64,000 nucleotides of DNA from Flammeovirgaceae bacterium UBA7330 (GCA_002471275.1 DKPQ01000014.1:186461-250460), one strand, 5' to 3'. Positions 50,529 to 59,002 are shown, counted from the stretch's first letter. Made by a program: numbers and translations. Notes: generated by a model not told the origin, from the letters alone.

Positions 50529-51634
50529 TATTTGTTTTCTTTAATTAACTGAATAAAGTCGTCGAATAAATATGTTGAATCGTGTGGGCCCGGTGATGAT
50601 TCGGGATGGTACTGCACTGAAAATGCAGGTTTTCCGTTCAATCTGAGTCCCTCAACAGTATTGTCATTTAAGTCAATGTGGGTTAATTCGGCTGCCTTGG
50701 ATTTTTCCAGGCTCTCCATACTCACGGCGAAACCATGATTTTGAGAAGTAATCTCACCTAATCCGGTGGTCAGATTCTTCACGGGGTGATTCAATCCACG
50801 ATGCCCGTGGTGCATCTTGTAAGTATCAATATTCACTGCCCGGGCTAGGATTTGATTCCCCAGACAAATACCAAATATTGGTTTTTCGGCAGCCAATAGC
50901 TCCTGAACTGTGGCAGCTGCATAGTCCATGGCTGATGGGTCTCCAGGGCCATTTGAAAGGAAGTAACCATCCGGATTCCAGGCCTCCATTTCAGCAAAAG
51001 AAGTCTTCGCAGGAAATACCTTACAGTGACAATTCCTGATCTCGAAATTTTTTAGGATGGACTTCTTTACACCATAATCTATCACTGCAATTTTAAGTCC
51101 CGTATTTCCACTTCCGAGCTCGTAGGGTTCCTTTACCGTTACTTCACTCGACAGCTCCAGCGATTCCATGCTAGGTAGCTTATTAAGTTCAGCCATCAGC
51201 TCATCTTTGTCAAGGATCTCACTCGAAATGATCGCGTTCATAGCACCCTGCATCCGGATATGACGGACCAGTTTCCTGGTATCAATGTCAGTGATCCCTA
51301 CAGTGTTGTTCTTTTCAAGGTAACCATTCAAACTATCAGTTGCTGTGCCTCTGCTATACTGATAGGTGAAATCATTGACTACCAGACCTTTGATCTTAGG
51401 TCTATCAGATTCTTGTTCTTCATCGTGCACACCATAATTGCCAATATGGGCGGTGGTGTTTACAATGATCTGGCCGTAGTAGGAGGGGTCTGTATAAATC
51501 TCCTGATAGCCTGTCATCCCTGTGTTGAAGCAAATCTCACCCCCTGAAGTGCCGGATTTCCCGATTGAAAATCCTTCATAAAGTGAACCATCTGCTAACA
51601 GTAAAATTGCTTTTTTCTTGTTGTGTTCCTTCAT
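50528..51634 (-). CDS. carA: Carbamoyl-phosphate synthase small (glutaminase) subunit
   Basis: The protein is 368 residues from the ATG at 51634. A TTG at 51646 lies in frame but is inside the -7 box TATTTTTG, so it is not used. GEICFNTGMTGYQEI and the class I glutamine amidotransferase part have IFGICLGNQILARA (catalytic Cys), HGHRGLNHPVKN and SVQYHPESSPGPHDS (His/Glu). The enzyme supplies carbamoyl phosphate for pyrimidines and arginine. Its large subunit carB is not in the window. carA is followed immediately by eno, an unusual but coupled pairing. Confidence 0.96.
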   Translation of the reverse strand: MKEHNKKKAILLLADGSLYEGFSIGKSGTSGGEICFNTGMTGYQEIYTDPSYYGQIIVNTTAHIGNYGVHDEEQESDRPKIKGLVVNDFTYQYSRGTATDSLNGYLEKNNTVGITDIDTRKLVRHIRMQGAMNAIISSEILDKDELMAELNKLPSMESLELSSEVTVKEPYELGSGNTGLKIAVIDYGVKKSILKNFEIRNCHCKVFPAKTSFAEMEAWNPDGYFLSNGPGDPSAMDYAAATVQELLAAEKPIFGICLGNQILARAVNIDTYKMHHGHRGLNHPVKNLTTGLGEITSQNHGFAVSMESLEKSKAAELTHIDLNDNTVEGLRLNGKPAFSVQYHPESSPGPHDSTYLFDDFIQLIKENK

Positions 51635-51643
51635 CTTGGTGTG

Positions 51644-51651
51644 CAAAAATA
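51644..51651 (-). promoter_or_regulatory. Putative -7 box of carA
   Basis: Minus strand TATTTTTG, an exact TANNTTTG match that ends only 9 nt before the carA ATG. It marks a very short leader and rules out the upstream TTG as start codon. Confidence 0.45.
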
Positions 51652-51679
51652 TAAAAATATTATTCAGGTGAGTACATAA

Positions 51680-51711
51680 AAAAAGGGAACAGTTTCTACT
51701 GATCCCTTTTT
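51680..51711 (-). terminator. Intrinsic terminator after rplQ
   Basis: A stem of about 13 bp with one mismatch (CCCTTTTT arm against AAAAAGGG) and a 4-nt loop lies 20 bp after the rplQ stop. It ends the S10-spc-alpha transcript and separates it from carA. Confidence 0.75.
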
Positions 51712-51730
51712 AATATCGTTAATCTAATGA

Positions 51731-52426
51731 TCAATCTTTCTTCTCTGATTTGTCTTCGCCTTCTTTGGCACTATCGTCAGATTTTTCTTCCTTTTTCTCC
51801 TCAGCTGGCTTTTCAGCTTTCGCCTCTACCTTCTTCTCTTCTTTAGGAGCTTCTTCTTTTACTTCCTCTTTTGTGGGCTCAGCTACTTCTGCTTTAGCTT
51901 CAGCTTTTTCAGTCTTTGCTTCAGCTTTTTCTTCTTTGGTCTCTTCAACCACTTTTGCCTCCTCTACATTGGCAGCTGCACTCGTCTCAGCTGATTTACC
52001 TTTGCCTGAACCACCTCTACGAGATCTTCTTGTCTTAGGTTTAGCCGCTGCATCTCCGAGAAGCAACTCATTGAAATCAACCAGCTCCATCATGCACATC
52101 TCTGCACTATCACCTAGCCTGTTACCAGTTTTGATGATACGAACGTATCCACCTGGTCTGTTGGCAATCTTTTCAGCTATAGGGCCAAATAACTCCTGAA
52201 CAGATTCCTTATTCTGTAAATAAGAGAAAGCAATCCTTCGTGAGTGTGTGGTGTCTGTTTTTGCTTTTGTGATGATGGGCTCCACATATTTCCTCAATGC
52301 TTTGGCTTTAGCCAAAGTAGTATTGATCCTCTTGTTGATGATCAATGATGAGGCCATATTCGAAAGCATGGCTTCTCTGTGAGAAGCTGTTCGACCTAAG
52401 TGATTAAATTTCTTTCCGTGTCTCAT
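51731..52426 (-). CDS. rplQ: 50S ribosomal protein L17 with long acidic/basic C-terminal tail
   Basis: The first about 125 of 231 residues are the L17 core (MRHGKKFNHLGRTASHREAM, NKRINTTLAKAKALRKYVEP, PGGYVRIIKTGNRLGDSAEM). The last about 105 are a low-complexity tail: a basic, Gly-rich part (RRSRRGGSGKGK) and then repeats of Ala, Glu and Lys, ending SEKKD. The usual bacterial L17 is 115-130 residues; extended forms occur in Bacteroidota. The tail would stick out of the large subunit. It is last in the ribosomal cluster and starts with an ATG overlapping the rpoA stop (TAATG). Confidence 0.95.
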   Translation of the reverse strand: MRHGKKFNHLGRTASHREAMLSNMASSLIINKRINTTLAKAKALRKYVEPIITKAKTDTTHSRRIAFSYLQNKESVQELFGPIAEKIANRPGGYVRIIKTGNRLGDSAEMCMMELVDFNELLLGDAAAKPKTRRSRRGGSGKGKSAETSAAANVEEAKVVEETKEEKAEAKTEKAEAKAEVAEPTKEEVKEEAPKEEKKVEAKAEKPAEEKKEEKSDDSAKEGEDKSEKKD

Positions 52427-53415
52427 TATTCCTCGTCCAATTTATACTTTGAGAGGTCCATTCCAAAAGTCAAGCCTTTGTCAGCTACAAGCTGCTCAAG
52501 CTCAGCAAGGGATTTCTTTCCAAAGTTTCTGAATTTCATCATATCTGAAATCTCAAGATTTACCAAATCACCCAGTGACCTTACGTCAGCGGCTTTCAGG
52601 CAGTTGTATGCCCGAACTGATAGATCAAGATCATTCAAAGGAGTTTTTAGCAATTTCCTCATGTGCAACAACTCCTCATCTACTGCCTCTGGCTGTCCTT
52701 TTTCTTGCGATTCAAGGATCATACTTTGATCAGAGAATAGCATGAAGTGTTGTATCAGGATATGAGCAGCACCTTTTAGGGCATTTTCAGGATGGATAGA
52801 TCCATCTGTCTCGATATCGATGATCAATTGCTCAAAGTCAGTCTTTTGCTCAACCCTTGTGTTCTCAATGCTATATTTAACATTTTTGATAGGTGTGAAG
52901 ATTGAGTCCATTGCGATGTACCCAAAACCTGCCTCTTCTGGCTTGTTCTCTTCAGCAGTCACATAACCTCTTCCTTTTTCCACATTCAGCTCCATCTCAA
53001 ACTTGGCACTTTCGTCCAAATTGCAGATCACAAGGTCAGGGTTCAATATTTCGAAAGAAGTAGTAGCCTTTGCAAGATCAGCAGCTGTAAGTTGTGACTT
53101 ACCAGAAACTGATACCGTAATGGAATTTTCAACTACATCTGTAATTCTTTTGAATCTAACCATTTTAAGATTCAAAATCATTTCACTTACATCTTCCACT
53201 ACTCCCTCAATGGTAGAAAACTCATGGAGCACTCCAGGGATCTTCACACCAGTGATTGCGTAACCCTCCAAAGAAGAAAGTAAAATCCTTCTTAGAGCAT
53301 TTCCAATAGTGACACCGTATCCTTTTTCCAAGGGTTTGAATGTGAATAGGCCGTGAAAATCATCGGCTTTTTCCATCACTACCTTGTCCGGCATTTGAAA
53401 TGCAAGAATTGACAT
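52426..53415 (-). CDS. rpoA: DNA-directed RNA polymerase subunit alpha
   Basis: A 329-residue polymerase assembly subunit. The N-terminal domain includes LEKGYGVTIGNALRRILLSSLEG and GYVTAEEN; the C-terminal domain has RMRKLL-like wording (HMRKLLKTPLNDLDLSVRAYNCLKAADV) and the DNA-binding K-x-x-L-x-x-E motif GKKSLAELEQLV. Length is typical. It lies 30 bp after rpsD and is coupled with rplQ by overlapping stop and start codons. Confidence 0.98.
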   Translation of the reverse strand: MSILAFQMPDKVVMEKADDFHGLFTFKPLEKGYGVTIGNALRRILLSSLEGYAITGVKIPGVLHEFSTIEGVVEDVSEMILNLKMVRFKRITDVVENSITVSVSGKSQLTAADLAKATTSFEILNPDLVICNLDESAKFEMELNVEKGRGYVTAEENKPEEAGFGYIAMDSIFTPIKNVKYSIENTRVEQKTDFEQLIIDIETDGSIHPENALKGAAHILIQHFMLFSDQSMILESQEKGQPEAVDEELLHMRKLLKTPLNDLDLSVRAYNCLKAADVRSLGDLVNLEISDMMKFRNFGKKSLAELEQLVADKGLTFGMDLSKYKLDEE

Positions 53416-53445
53416 ATTTATATTCTTTAAATGTTTAGAAACCTT

Positions 53446-54048
53446 TTATTTAGAGTACAATTCAACGATCAGTTGTTCCTTGATATTCTCAGGAATGTCC
53501 TCTCTTGTTGGGGGATTTAAAAACTTCCCAGAAAGCTCTGAATGGTTCCACTCAAGCCATGAAAATTGTCTTGAATTGGATGCCAGGCTATCAGAAATAG
53601 CTTCTAAAGACTTAGATTTTTCCCGTACTCCGATCACATCATTGTTTTTCAATGTATATGAAGGAATATTAACTATTTCTCCATTTACGGTGATATGTTT
53701 ATGAGCTACCAATTGTCTGGCGCCTCTTCTGGTAGGAGCAATGCCTAACCGATAAACTGTGTTATCCAATCTAGCTTCAAGAAGTTGTAACAGGATCTCC
53801 CCTGTAATCCCACTCTTCCTGGATGCCTTTTCAAAAATATTGGCAAACTGACGCTCTAATACACCATAAGTGTATTTAGCCTTTTGCTTCTCAGCAAGCT
53901 GGATAGCATATTCAGATTGCTTTCTTCTTCTACCTCTTCCGTGTTGTCCAGGAGGATAGTTTTTCTTTTGTAGGGCTTTGCTGGCACCAAAAATTGGTTC
54001 TCCAAATTTTCTCGAAATCTTAGTCTTGGGCCCGGTATATCTTGCCAT
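53446..54048 (-). CDS. rpsD: 30S ribosomal protein S4
   Basis: A 200-residue primary 16S rRNA-binding protein. MARYTGPKTKISRKFGEPIF, KQKAKYTYGVLERQFANIF, ARLDNTVYRLGIAPTRRGARQLVAHKHITVNG (the S4 domain) are all standard. No zinc Cys cluster is present, so it is the C-minus type. It follows rpsK by 19 bp; no conserved leader could be identified in that short spacer. Confidence 0.98.
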   Translation of the reverse strand: MARYTGPKTKISRKFGEPIFGASKALQKKNYPPGQHGRGRRRKQSEYAIQLAEKQKAKYTYGVLERQFANIFEKASRKSGITGEILLQLLEARLDNTVYRLGIAPTRRGARQLVAHKHITVNGEIVNIPSYTLKNNDVIGVREKSKSLEAISDSLASNSRQFSWLEWNHSELSGKFLNPPTREDIPENIKEQLIVELYSK

Positions 54049-54067
54049 TTATCTACTATTAAATAAA

Positions 54068-54460
54068 TTAAACTCTTCTTCTCTTAGGTGGACGACATCC
54101 GTTGTGAGGTAGCGGAGTTACATCCTTGATCATAGCTACTTCAATACCAACATTCTGGATTGTCCTGATAGCAGATTCTCTTCCTGCACCAGGTCCTTTT
54201 ACAAATACATCCACTTTTCTCAAACCAAGATCATAGGCTGCCTGTGCGCAGTTCTGAGCCGCCATTTGAGCAGCATATGGAGTATTCTTCTTAGACCCCT
54301 TAAATCCCATCTTACCCGCTGATGCCCAAGAAATAACCTGGCCGGATGCGTTGGTCATGGAAATAATGATGTTGTTGAAAGTAGCCTGGATGTGCGCCTG
54401 TCCGATCACATCTACTGCAACTACTCTCTTTTTAGCTTTATCTTTTCTTTTCTGTGCCAT
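54068..54460 (-). CDS. rpsK: 30S ribosomal protein S11
   Basis: A 130-residue protein of the platform that contacts mRNA in the E site. GQAHIQATFNNIIISMTNASG, ISWASAGKMGFKGSKKNTPYAAQ and VKGPGAGRESAIRTIQ, then the C-terminal VTPLPHNGCRPPKRRRV, are invariant blocks. It lies 7 bp downstream of rpsM. Confidence 0.98.
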   Translation of the reverse strand: MAQKRKDKAKKRVVAVDVIGQAHIQATFNNIIISMTNASGQVISWASAGKMGFKGSKKNTPYAAQMAAQNCAQAAYDLGLRKVDVFVKGPGAGRESAIRTIQNVGIEVAMIKDVTPLPHNGCRPPKRRRV

Positions 54461-54467
54461 CGATCAA

Positions 54468-54845
54468 TTACTTAACAGCCTTTTTCTTGTTTGCAACAGT
54501 TTTTCTTCTTCCTTTCCTTGTTCTGGCATTGTTTTTAGTCTTTTGCCCTCGAACAGGTAGACCCTTACGGTGTCTTAGTCCTCTGTAGCATCCGATATCC
54601 AACAAACGCTTAATGCTCAACTGGATCTCTGATTTGAGCACACCCTCAACTTTAAACTGTTCGGTGATAATGGTCCTGATCTTACCGGCTTCATCATCAT
54701 CCCATTCAGAGACTTTTTTGTCCAAGTCTACTCCTGCTTCAGTCAAAATTTTCTGAGCAGACCTTTTACCAATGCCGTAGATATAGGTAAGACCTATCTC
54801 ACCTCTTTTATTATCCGGAACGTCAACTCCTGCGATTCGTGCCAT
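54468..54845 (-). CDS. rpsM: 30S ribosomal protein S13
   Basis: A 125-residue head protein that contacts the P-site tRNA and the large subunit. MARIAGVDVPDNKRGEIGLT, YIYGIGKRSAQKIL, HRKGLPVRGQKTKNNARTRKG are the standard blocks; the basic C-terminus reaches the P-site tRNA. It starts 2 bp after the rpmJ stop. Confidence 0.98.
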   Translation of the reverse strand: MARIAGVDVPDNKRGEIGLTYIYGIGKRSAQKILTEAGVDLDKKVSEWDDDEAGKIRTIITEQFKVEGVLKSEIQLSIKRLLDIGCYRGLRHRKGLPVRGQKTKNNARTRKGRRKTVANKKKAVK

Positions 54846-54847
54846 TT

Positions 54848-54964
54848 TTATCCTTGTCTTTGTTTAAACTTTGGGTTCTTCTTATTGATCACATAAAGCT
54901 TCCCTTTTCTTCGGATCACTTTGCAATCAGCACTGCGTTTCTTTACGGATGCTTTAACTTTCAT
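54848..54964 (-). CDS. rpmJ: 50S ribosomal protein L36 (zinc-less form)
   Basis: A 38-residue protein. MKVKASVKKRSADCKVIRRK then KLYVINKKNPKFKQRQG is L36, and the gene sits in the usual infA-rpmJ-rpsM order. Of the four zinc ligands of the C-plus form only Cys14 remains; Cys11, Cys27 and His32 are Ser, Asn and Lys. This is therefore the zinc-independent type. The ATG is 54962-54964 and the stop is 2 bp before the rpsM start. Confidence 0.96.
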   Translation of the reverse strand: MKVKASVKKRSADCKVIRRKGKLYVINKKNPKFKQRQG

Positions 54965-54975
54965 TTTATCCTCAA

Positions 54976-55194
54976 TTATTTATATCTGTAAACGATTCGT
55001 CCTTTTGTCAAATCATAAGGAGACATTTCCAACTTCACTTTATCCCCTGGTAATATCTTTATGTAGTGCATCCTCATCTTTCCTGAGATATGCGCAATGA
55101 CTTCATGCCCGTTTTCCAACTCCACTCTAAACATTGCATTTGATAACGCCTCTACAATGGTACCATCTTGTTCTATGGATGCCTGTTTTGCCAT
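54976..55194 (-). CDS. infA: Translation initiation factor IF-1
   Basis: A 72-residue OB-fold factor. QASIEQDGTIVEALSNAMFRV, NGHEVIAHISGKMRMHYIKI, PGDKVKLEMSPYDLTKGRIVYRYK are standard. Binds the A site of the 30S subunit during initiation. The ATG overlaps the secY stop (TAATG). No map gene intervenes between secY and infA, whereas many Bacteroidota have one there. Confidence 0.98.
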   Translation of the reverse strand: MAKQASIEQDGTIVEALSNAMFRVELENGHEVIAHISGKMRMHYIKILPGDKVKLEMSPYDLTKGRIVYRYK

Positions 55195-56510
55195 TATGCT
55201 ACTGCAGTTTGTGTTCTACCTTTTACCCTGCCTGACTTCATCATACCTTCGTAATGTCTCATCAGCAGGTAACTTTCAATTTGTTGTAGTGTATCCAGGA
55301 TCACACCAACCATAATCAAAAGGGAAGTACCACCATAAAACTGTGCAAATCCACTATTGACACCTGCGATCATTGCGAAAGCCGGTAGGATAGCGATCAG
55401 TGCCAGGAAGAATGATCCGGGCAACGTAATCCTTGACATTACACCATCAATAAATTCGGAAGTTTGCTTTCCGGGTTTAATACCTGGAATGAAACCACCA
55501 TTTCTCTTCATATCATCGGCTATCTGATTTGGATTGATCGTGATAGCTGTATAGAAAAATGTGAAGAGTATAATCAGCACGGCAAACAACAGGTTGTACT
55601 GCCATGATTGAATGTCTGAAAATGTAGTACCGATATATTGAGCAATATCACTTTGCTCTCTCCAGAAACCAGCTAGCATGGCTGGGAGGAACATCAATGA
55701 CTGTGCAAAGATGATCGGCATTACTCCAGAAGAGTTTACTTTCAATGGGATGTACTGACGCTGACCGCCATATACTTTGTTACCCACAACCTGCTTGGCA
55801 TACTGTACAGGAATTCTTCTTACTGCCTGTACGAGAGCCACTGTAGCCATTACAACAAAGAACAATACTACCAGCTCCAGGATAAAAATCAATGCCTGAC
55901 TCATGCCTCTGGTCACAGCCTCTGCTACGATACTTCCAGGGAATCTTGAGATGATACCAATCATGATCAACATTGAGATACCATTACCAATTCCTTTGTC
56001 AGTGATTCTTTCTCCTAACCACATACAGAAAATTGTTCCTGAAGTCAAAATTACCATAGACGATAATTTGAATAGAAACTCATTTTCCAGGATGATGGCT
56101 TCAGAAGGAATAGAAGCTGACAAGTAAGCCAGTGACTGAGCCATACATATAAATATGGTCAATACTCTGGTGATTTGATTGATCTTTTTTCGACCGCTAT
56201 CCCCTTCTTTCTGTAACTTTTGGAAGTAAGGAACAGCCACAGTCATCAACTGCAATACAATCGATGCTGAAATGTAAGGCATGATACCCAATCCAAATAC
56301 TGAAGCCCTTTCGAAGGCTCCTCCAAGAAATGTGTTTAGTAGACCAAATATCCCACCTGCACCTGTCTCCAACTTTGAAGGATCTACTCCAGGAAGAACC
56401 ACGAAAGATCCGAGTCTGAAAATGATTAAGAATCCTACTGTATTTAGGATTCTTGTTCTCAGCTCCTCAATGGCGAAAATGTTCCGTATGGTTTGTAAAA
56501 ACTTCTTCAT
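55194..56510 (-). CDS. secY: Protein translocase subunit SecY
   Basis: A 438-residue protein with ten transmembrane helices, the main channel of the Sec translocon. GIMPYISASIVLQLMTVAVP (TM2 region), VQAVRRIPVQYAKQVV (cytoplasmic loop 4), NSSGVMPIIFAQSLMFLPAM and IADDMKRNGGFIPGIKPGKQ (ribosome and SecA-binding loop) are typical. The gene is translationally linked to infA and follows rplO after 1 bp. Confidence 0.98.
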   Translation of the reverse strand: MKKFLQTIRNIFAIEELRTRILNTVGFLIIFRLGSFVVLPGVDPSKLETGAGGIFGLLNTFLGGAFERASVFGLGIMPYISASIVLQLMTVAVPYFQKLQKEGDSGRKKINQITRVLTIFICMAQSLAYLSASIPSEAIILENEFLFKLSSMVILTSGTIFCMWLGERITDKGIGNGISMLIMIGIISRFPGSIVAEAVTRGMSQALIFILELVVLFFVVMATVALVQAVRRIPVQYAKQVVGNKVYGGQRQYIPLKVNSSGVMPIIFAQSLMFLPAMLAGFWREQSDIAQYIGTTFSDIQSWQYNLLFAVLIILFTFFYTAITINPNQIADDMKRNGGFIPGIKPGKQTSEFIDGVMSRITLPGSFFLALIAILPAFAMIAGVNSGFAQFYGGTSLLIMVGVILDTLQQIESYLLMRHYEGMMKSGRVKGRTQTAVA

Positions 56511-56511
56511 A

Positions 56512-56961
56512 TTAACCCTGGACGGTTACTGAACCTCCAGCTTTTTCAATAGCTTCCTGAGCCGAAGTAGAAAATTTATGAGCAGTCACAGCCAATTTTG
56601 CTGATAACTCACCCCTACCTAATATCTTAATTTGATCTGTCTTTCCTACCAATCCGTTTTCTCTCAAAATTTCAGGAGTTACCTCTTTCAATTTCTTTGC
56701 TTCACTCAACTTCTGCAGATCATCAAGATTGATCGGCTTCATCACAATTTTATTGTTGTTTTTGAAACCAAACTTAGGCACCCGTCTTTGAAGAGGCATC
56801 TGACCACCTTCAAAACCTAATTTTCTTGAATAACCAGATCTTGATTGTGCTCCTTTATGACCTCTACCTGAAGTACCTGCCTTACCAGATCCTTGTCCTC
56901 TACCAATTCTTTTTCGACTTTTTGTCGAACCTGTTGCCGGTTTTAATGATTCTAATCTCAT
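56512..56961 (-). CDS. rplO: 50S ribosomal protein L15
   Basis: The protein is 149 residues from the ATG at 56961. The TTG two codons upstream is not supported because the family starts here with MRLESLKPATGS. GRGQGSGKAGTSGRGHKGAQSRSG is the basic, Gly-rich RNA-binding extension and GFEGGQMPLQRRVPKFGFKN the globular part. Gap to rpmD is 2 bp. L15 is one of the primary large-subunit assembly proteins. Confidence 0.96.
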   Translation of the reverse strand: MRLESLKPATGSTKSRKRIGRGQGSGKAGTSGRGHKGAQSRSGYSRKLGFEGGQMPLQRRVPKFGFKNNNKIVMKPINLDDLQKLSEAKKLKEVTPEILRENGLVGKTDQIKILGRGELSAKLAVTAHKFSTSAQEAIEKAGGSVTVQG

Positions 56962-56963
56962 GA

Positions 56964-57143
56964 TCAAAGTTCTTTTACTTCTACAAGATGCTGAACGGCA
57001 TTAATCATGCCTGCTACTTGTGGATTCAATTCTTTCTCTACACTCTTACGGATCTTTCCAAGACCCAGGGCTTCAATGGTTTTCTTTTGCCTTTGAGTCC
57101 TTTTGATAGTGCTTCTGGTTTGTGTGATTCTAACTTTTGCCAT
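56964..57143 (-). CDS. rpmD: 50S ribosomal protein L30
   Basis: The protein is 59 residues with start at the second ATG (57143), giving MAKVRITQTRSTIKRTQRQK. An ATG two codons upstream (57149) overlaps the rpsE stop and cannot be excluded. The sequence ending VAGMINAVQHLVEVKEL is the C-terminus of L30. The family is absent in some lineages but present here in its usual spc-operon position. Confidence 0.94.
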   Translation of the reverse strand: MAKVRITQTRSTIKRTQRQKKTIEALGLGKIRKSVEKELNPQVAGMINAVQHLVEVKEL

Positions 57144-57148
57144 TGTCA

Positions 57149-57667
57149 TTAACCATTAAAAACTTTTTCCAACTCTACTCCTCTTTGCTTGGCTACTGAG
57201 AAAGGATCTCTCATTTTAAACAATGCATCAAAAGTTGCCTTAACCACGTTGTGTGGGTTTGATGAACCTTTGGACTTCGCCAAAACATCATGAATTCCAG
57301 CACTTTCCAACACAGCACGCATCGCTCCACCAGCTATTACTCCTGTACCAGCGGCTGCAGGTTTTAGCAATACCAGGCCTCCACCGTATTTTCCAATAGC
57401 GTCGTGAGGCACAGTACCTTTAAAAATAGGTACACGAACGAGATTCTTTTTGGCATCATCCACACCTTTGGTAATAGCATCCGTTACCTCATTGGCTTTA
57501 CCCAATCCGTAACCTACCACACCATTACTGTCTCCAACGACCACGATTGCTGAGAAGCTAAATCTTCTACCACCTTTTACAACCTTCGCAACCCTCTTGA
57601 TGGCTACTACCCGTTCCTTGAGGTCGATTTCGCTCGCTTTGATTGCCTTGATATTGCTCTGTGTCAT
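57149..57667 (-). CDS. rpsE: 30S ribosomal protein S5
   Basis: A 172-residue protein of the decoding-site region. KERVVAIKRVAKVVKGGRRFSFSAIVVVG, GLGKANEVTDAI and LLKPAAAGTGVIAGGAMRAVLESAGIHDV are the double-stranded-RNA-binding-like and C-terminal blocks. The Arg-rich loop has the residues implicated in fidelity. Gap to rplR is 9 bp and to rpmD essentially none. Confidence 0.98.
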   Translation of the reverse strand: MTQSNIKAIKASEIDLKERVVAIKRVAKVVKGGRRFSFSAIVVVGDSNGVVGYGLGKANEVTDAITKGVDDAKKNLVRVPIFKGTVPHDAIGKYGGGLVLLKPAAAGTGVIAGGAMRAVLESAGIHDVLAKSKGSSNPHNVVKATFDALFKMRDPFSVAKQRGVELEKVFNG

Positions 57668-57676
57668 TATAATTTC

Positions 57677-58024
57677 TTAAAATTTAATTCCTCCCTCACG
57701 GACTCCTTCAGCAAATGCTTTCACACGACCGTGATAAGGATATCCATTCCTGTCAAAAACTACGGTATTCAACCCTGCTTCCTTCACCTTCTCAGCCAAT
57801 TTCTTACCTACTTCTTTAGAACTTTCTACGTTCAAGACATCTTTTCCAATCTCTTTGGAAGAGATAGCAGCCATGGTGACTCCTTTGACATCATCAATGA
57901 CTTGTGCGTAGATGGCACGGTTGCTTCTGAAAACTGATAATCTTGGTCGTTCAGCAGTACCGCTGATCTTCCTGCGGATCCCCAGCTTTATTCTTTTCCT
58001 TCTTTGAATCTTAGTTACAGCCAT
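57677..58024 (-). CDS. rplR: 50S ribosomal protein L18
   Basis: A 115-residue 5S rRNA-binding protein. GIRRKISGTAERPRLSVFRSN, YAQVIDDVKGVTMAAISS and the C-terminal VFDRNGYPYHGRVKAFAEGVREGG are conserved blocks. It lies 8 bp after rplF in the spc order. Confidence 0.98.
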   Translation of the reverse strand: MAVTKIQRRKRIKLGIRRKISGTAERPRLSVFRSNRAIYAQVIDDVKGVTMAAISSKEIGKDVLNVESSKEVGKKLAEKVKEAGLNTVVFDRNGYPYHGRVKAFAEGVREGGIKF

Positions 58025-58032
58025 TTTAAATT

Positions 58033-58584
58033 CTATTTAGCAGCAGTTTTACCAGCTTTCCTTCGTACATACTCACCCAGGTATCGAACACCTTTTCCTT
58101 TATATGGTTCAACAGGCCTCAAGGATTTGATTTTTGCAGCGATTTGTCCAACAAGTTGCTTGTCAATTCCATCAATCGTTACAATGGGATTCTTACCTTT
58201 TTCAGTCTCAGCTGTTGCTTTGATCTCCGGAGGCAGCGCCATGTATATACTATGAGAATATCCAAGACTCAGCTCAAGCAGATTTCCCTGAACAGTTGCT
58301 TTATATCCAACCCCTACCAGTTCCAGCTTGTGCTGATAACCCTTTTCTACTCCAATGACCATGTTATTGATCAGTGAACGGTACAGACCATGAGCAGCTT
58401 TGTGTCGCTTTTGCTCTGTAGGACGCTCTACTATCAAAGTCCTGTCCTCCAACTTTACAGTCAGATCAGGATTGATCTCCTGTGAAAGTTCTCCTTTCGG
58501 ACCTTTTACACTTACCGTTGATTTGTTAATGGTGACATTAACATTCTCAGGTAATTCTATGGGTGCTTTGCCTATTCTCGACAT
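58033..58584 (-). CDS. rplF: 50S ribosomal protein L6
   Basis: A 183-residue protein at the stalk base. MSRIGKAPIELPENV, VKGPKGELSQEINPD, GVGYKATVQGNLLELSLGYSH and the C-terminal KGKGVRYLGEYVRRKAGKTAA are typical. It follows rpsH by 19 bp. Confidence 0.98.
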   Translation of the reverse strand: MSRIGKAPIELPENVNVTINKSTVSVKGPKGELSQEINPDLTVKLEDRTLIVERPTEQKRHKAAHGLYRSLINNMVIGVEKGYQHKLELVGVGYKATVQGNLLELSLGYSHSIYMALPPEIKATAETEKGKNPIVTIDGIDKQLVGQIAAKIKSLRPVEPYKGKGVRYLGEYVRRKAGKTAAK

Positions 58585-58603
58585 TTCTCTTCAGTTCGTA
58601 TAA

Positions 58604-59002
58604 TTAATATACATAACACAAGACTTCTCCGCCTATGTGTTGTGATCTAGCTTCTTTATCAGAAATCACTCCTCTCGATGTCGAGAGAATAGCGATTCCC
58701 AAACCATTCAATACTCTTGGCAGACTCTCAGCATCTGCAAATTTCCTTAGACCCGGCTTACTTATTCTTTCAAGCTTGGTGATAGCAGACTGCTTGGTCT
58801 GAGTATTGTACTTCAATGCAATTTTGATAATGCCCTGCTTATCATCTTCGACGAACTTATAGTTCCGGATAAATCCTTTGTCATGAAGCACTTTCGTCAT
58901 CTCCTTCTTTAAGTTAGAAGCAGGAACTTCCACAATGCGATGATTGGCATTGATAGCGTTTCTTATCCTAGTTAAAAAGTCCGCAATCGGATCTGTTACC
59001 AT
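58604..59002 (-). CDS. rpsH: 30S ribosomal protein S8
   Basis: The protein is 132 residues from the ATG at 59002, which gives the family start MVTDPIADFLTRIRNAINAN. An ATG 12 codons upstream would place a GC-rich hairpin in the coding frame and adds non-family residues. The C-terminal blocks LPRVLNGLGIAILSTSRGVISD and GGEVLCYVY are conserved. S8 binds 16S helix 21 and, in enterobacteria, represses the spc operon. The spacer upstream is the longest in the cluster (79 bp). Confidence 0.96.
   Translation of the reverse strand: MVTDPIADFLTRIRNAINANHRIVEVPASNLKKEMTKVLHDKGFIRNYKFVEDDKQGIIKIALKYNTQTKQSAITKLERISKPGLRKFADAESLPRVLNGLGIAILSTSRGVISDKEARSQHIGGEVLCYVY

Noticed and set aside
51635..51646. 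TTG at 51646 as carA start
   Set aside because: It is part of the -7 box TATTTTTG, and the ATG at 51634 gives the family N-terminus.
51750..52199. Ser/Phe-rich frame opposite the L17 tail
   Set aside because: It is the antisense reading of Lys/Glu/Ala codons; low complexity without any start context.
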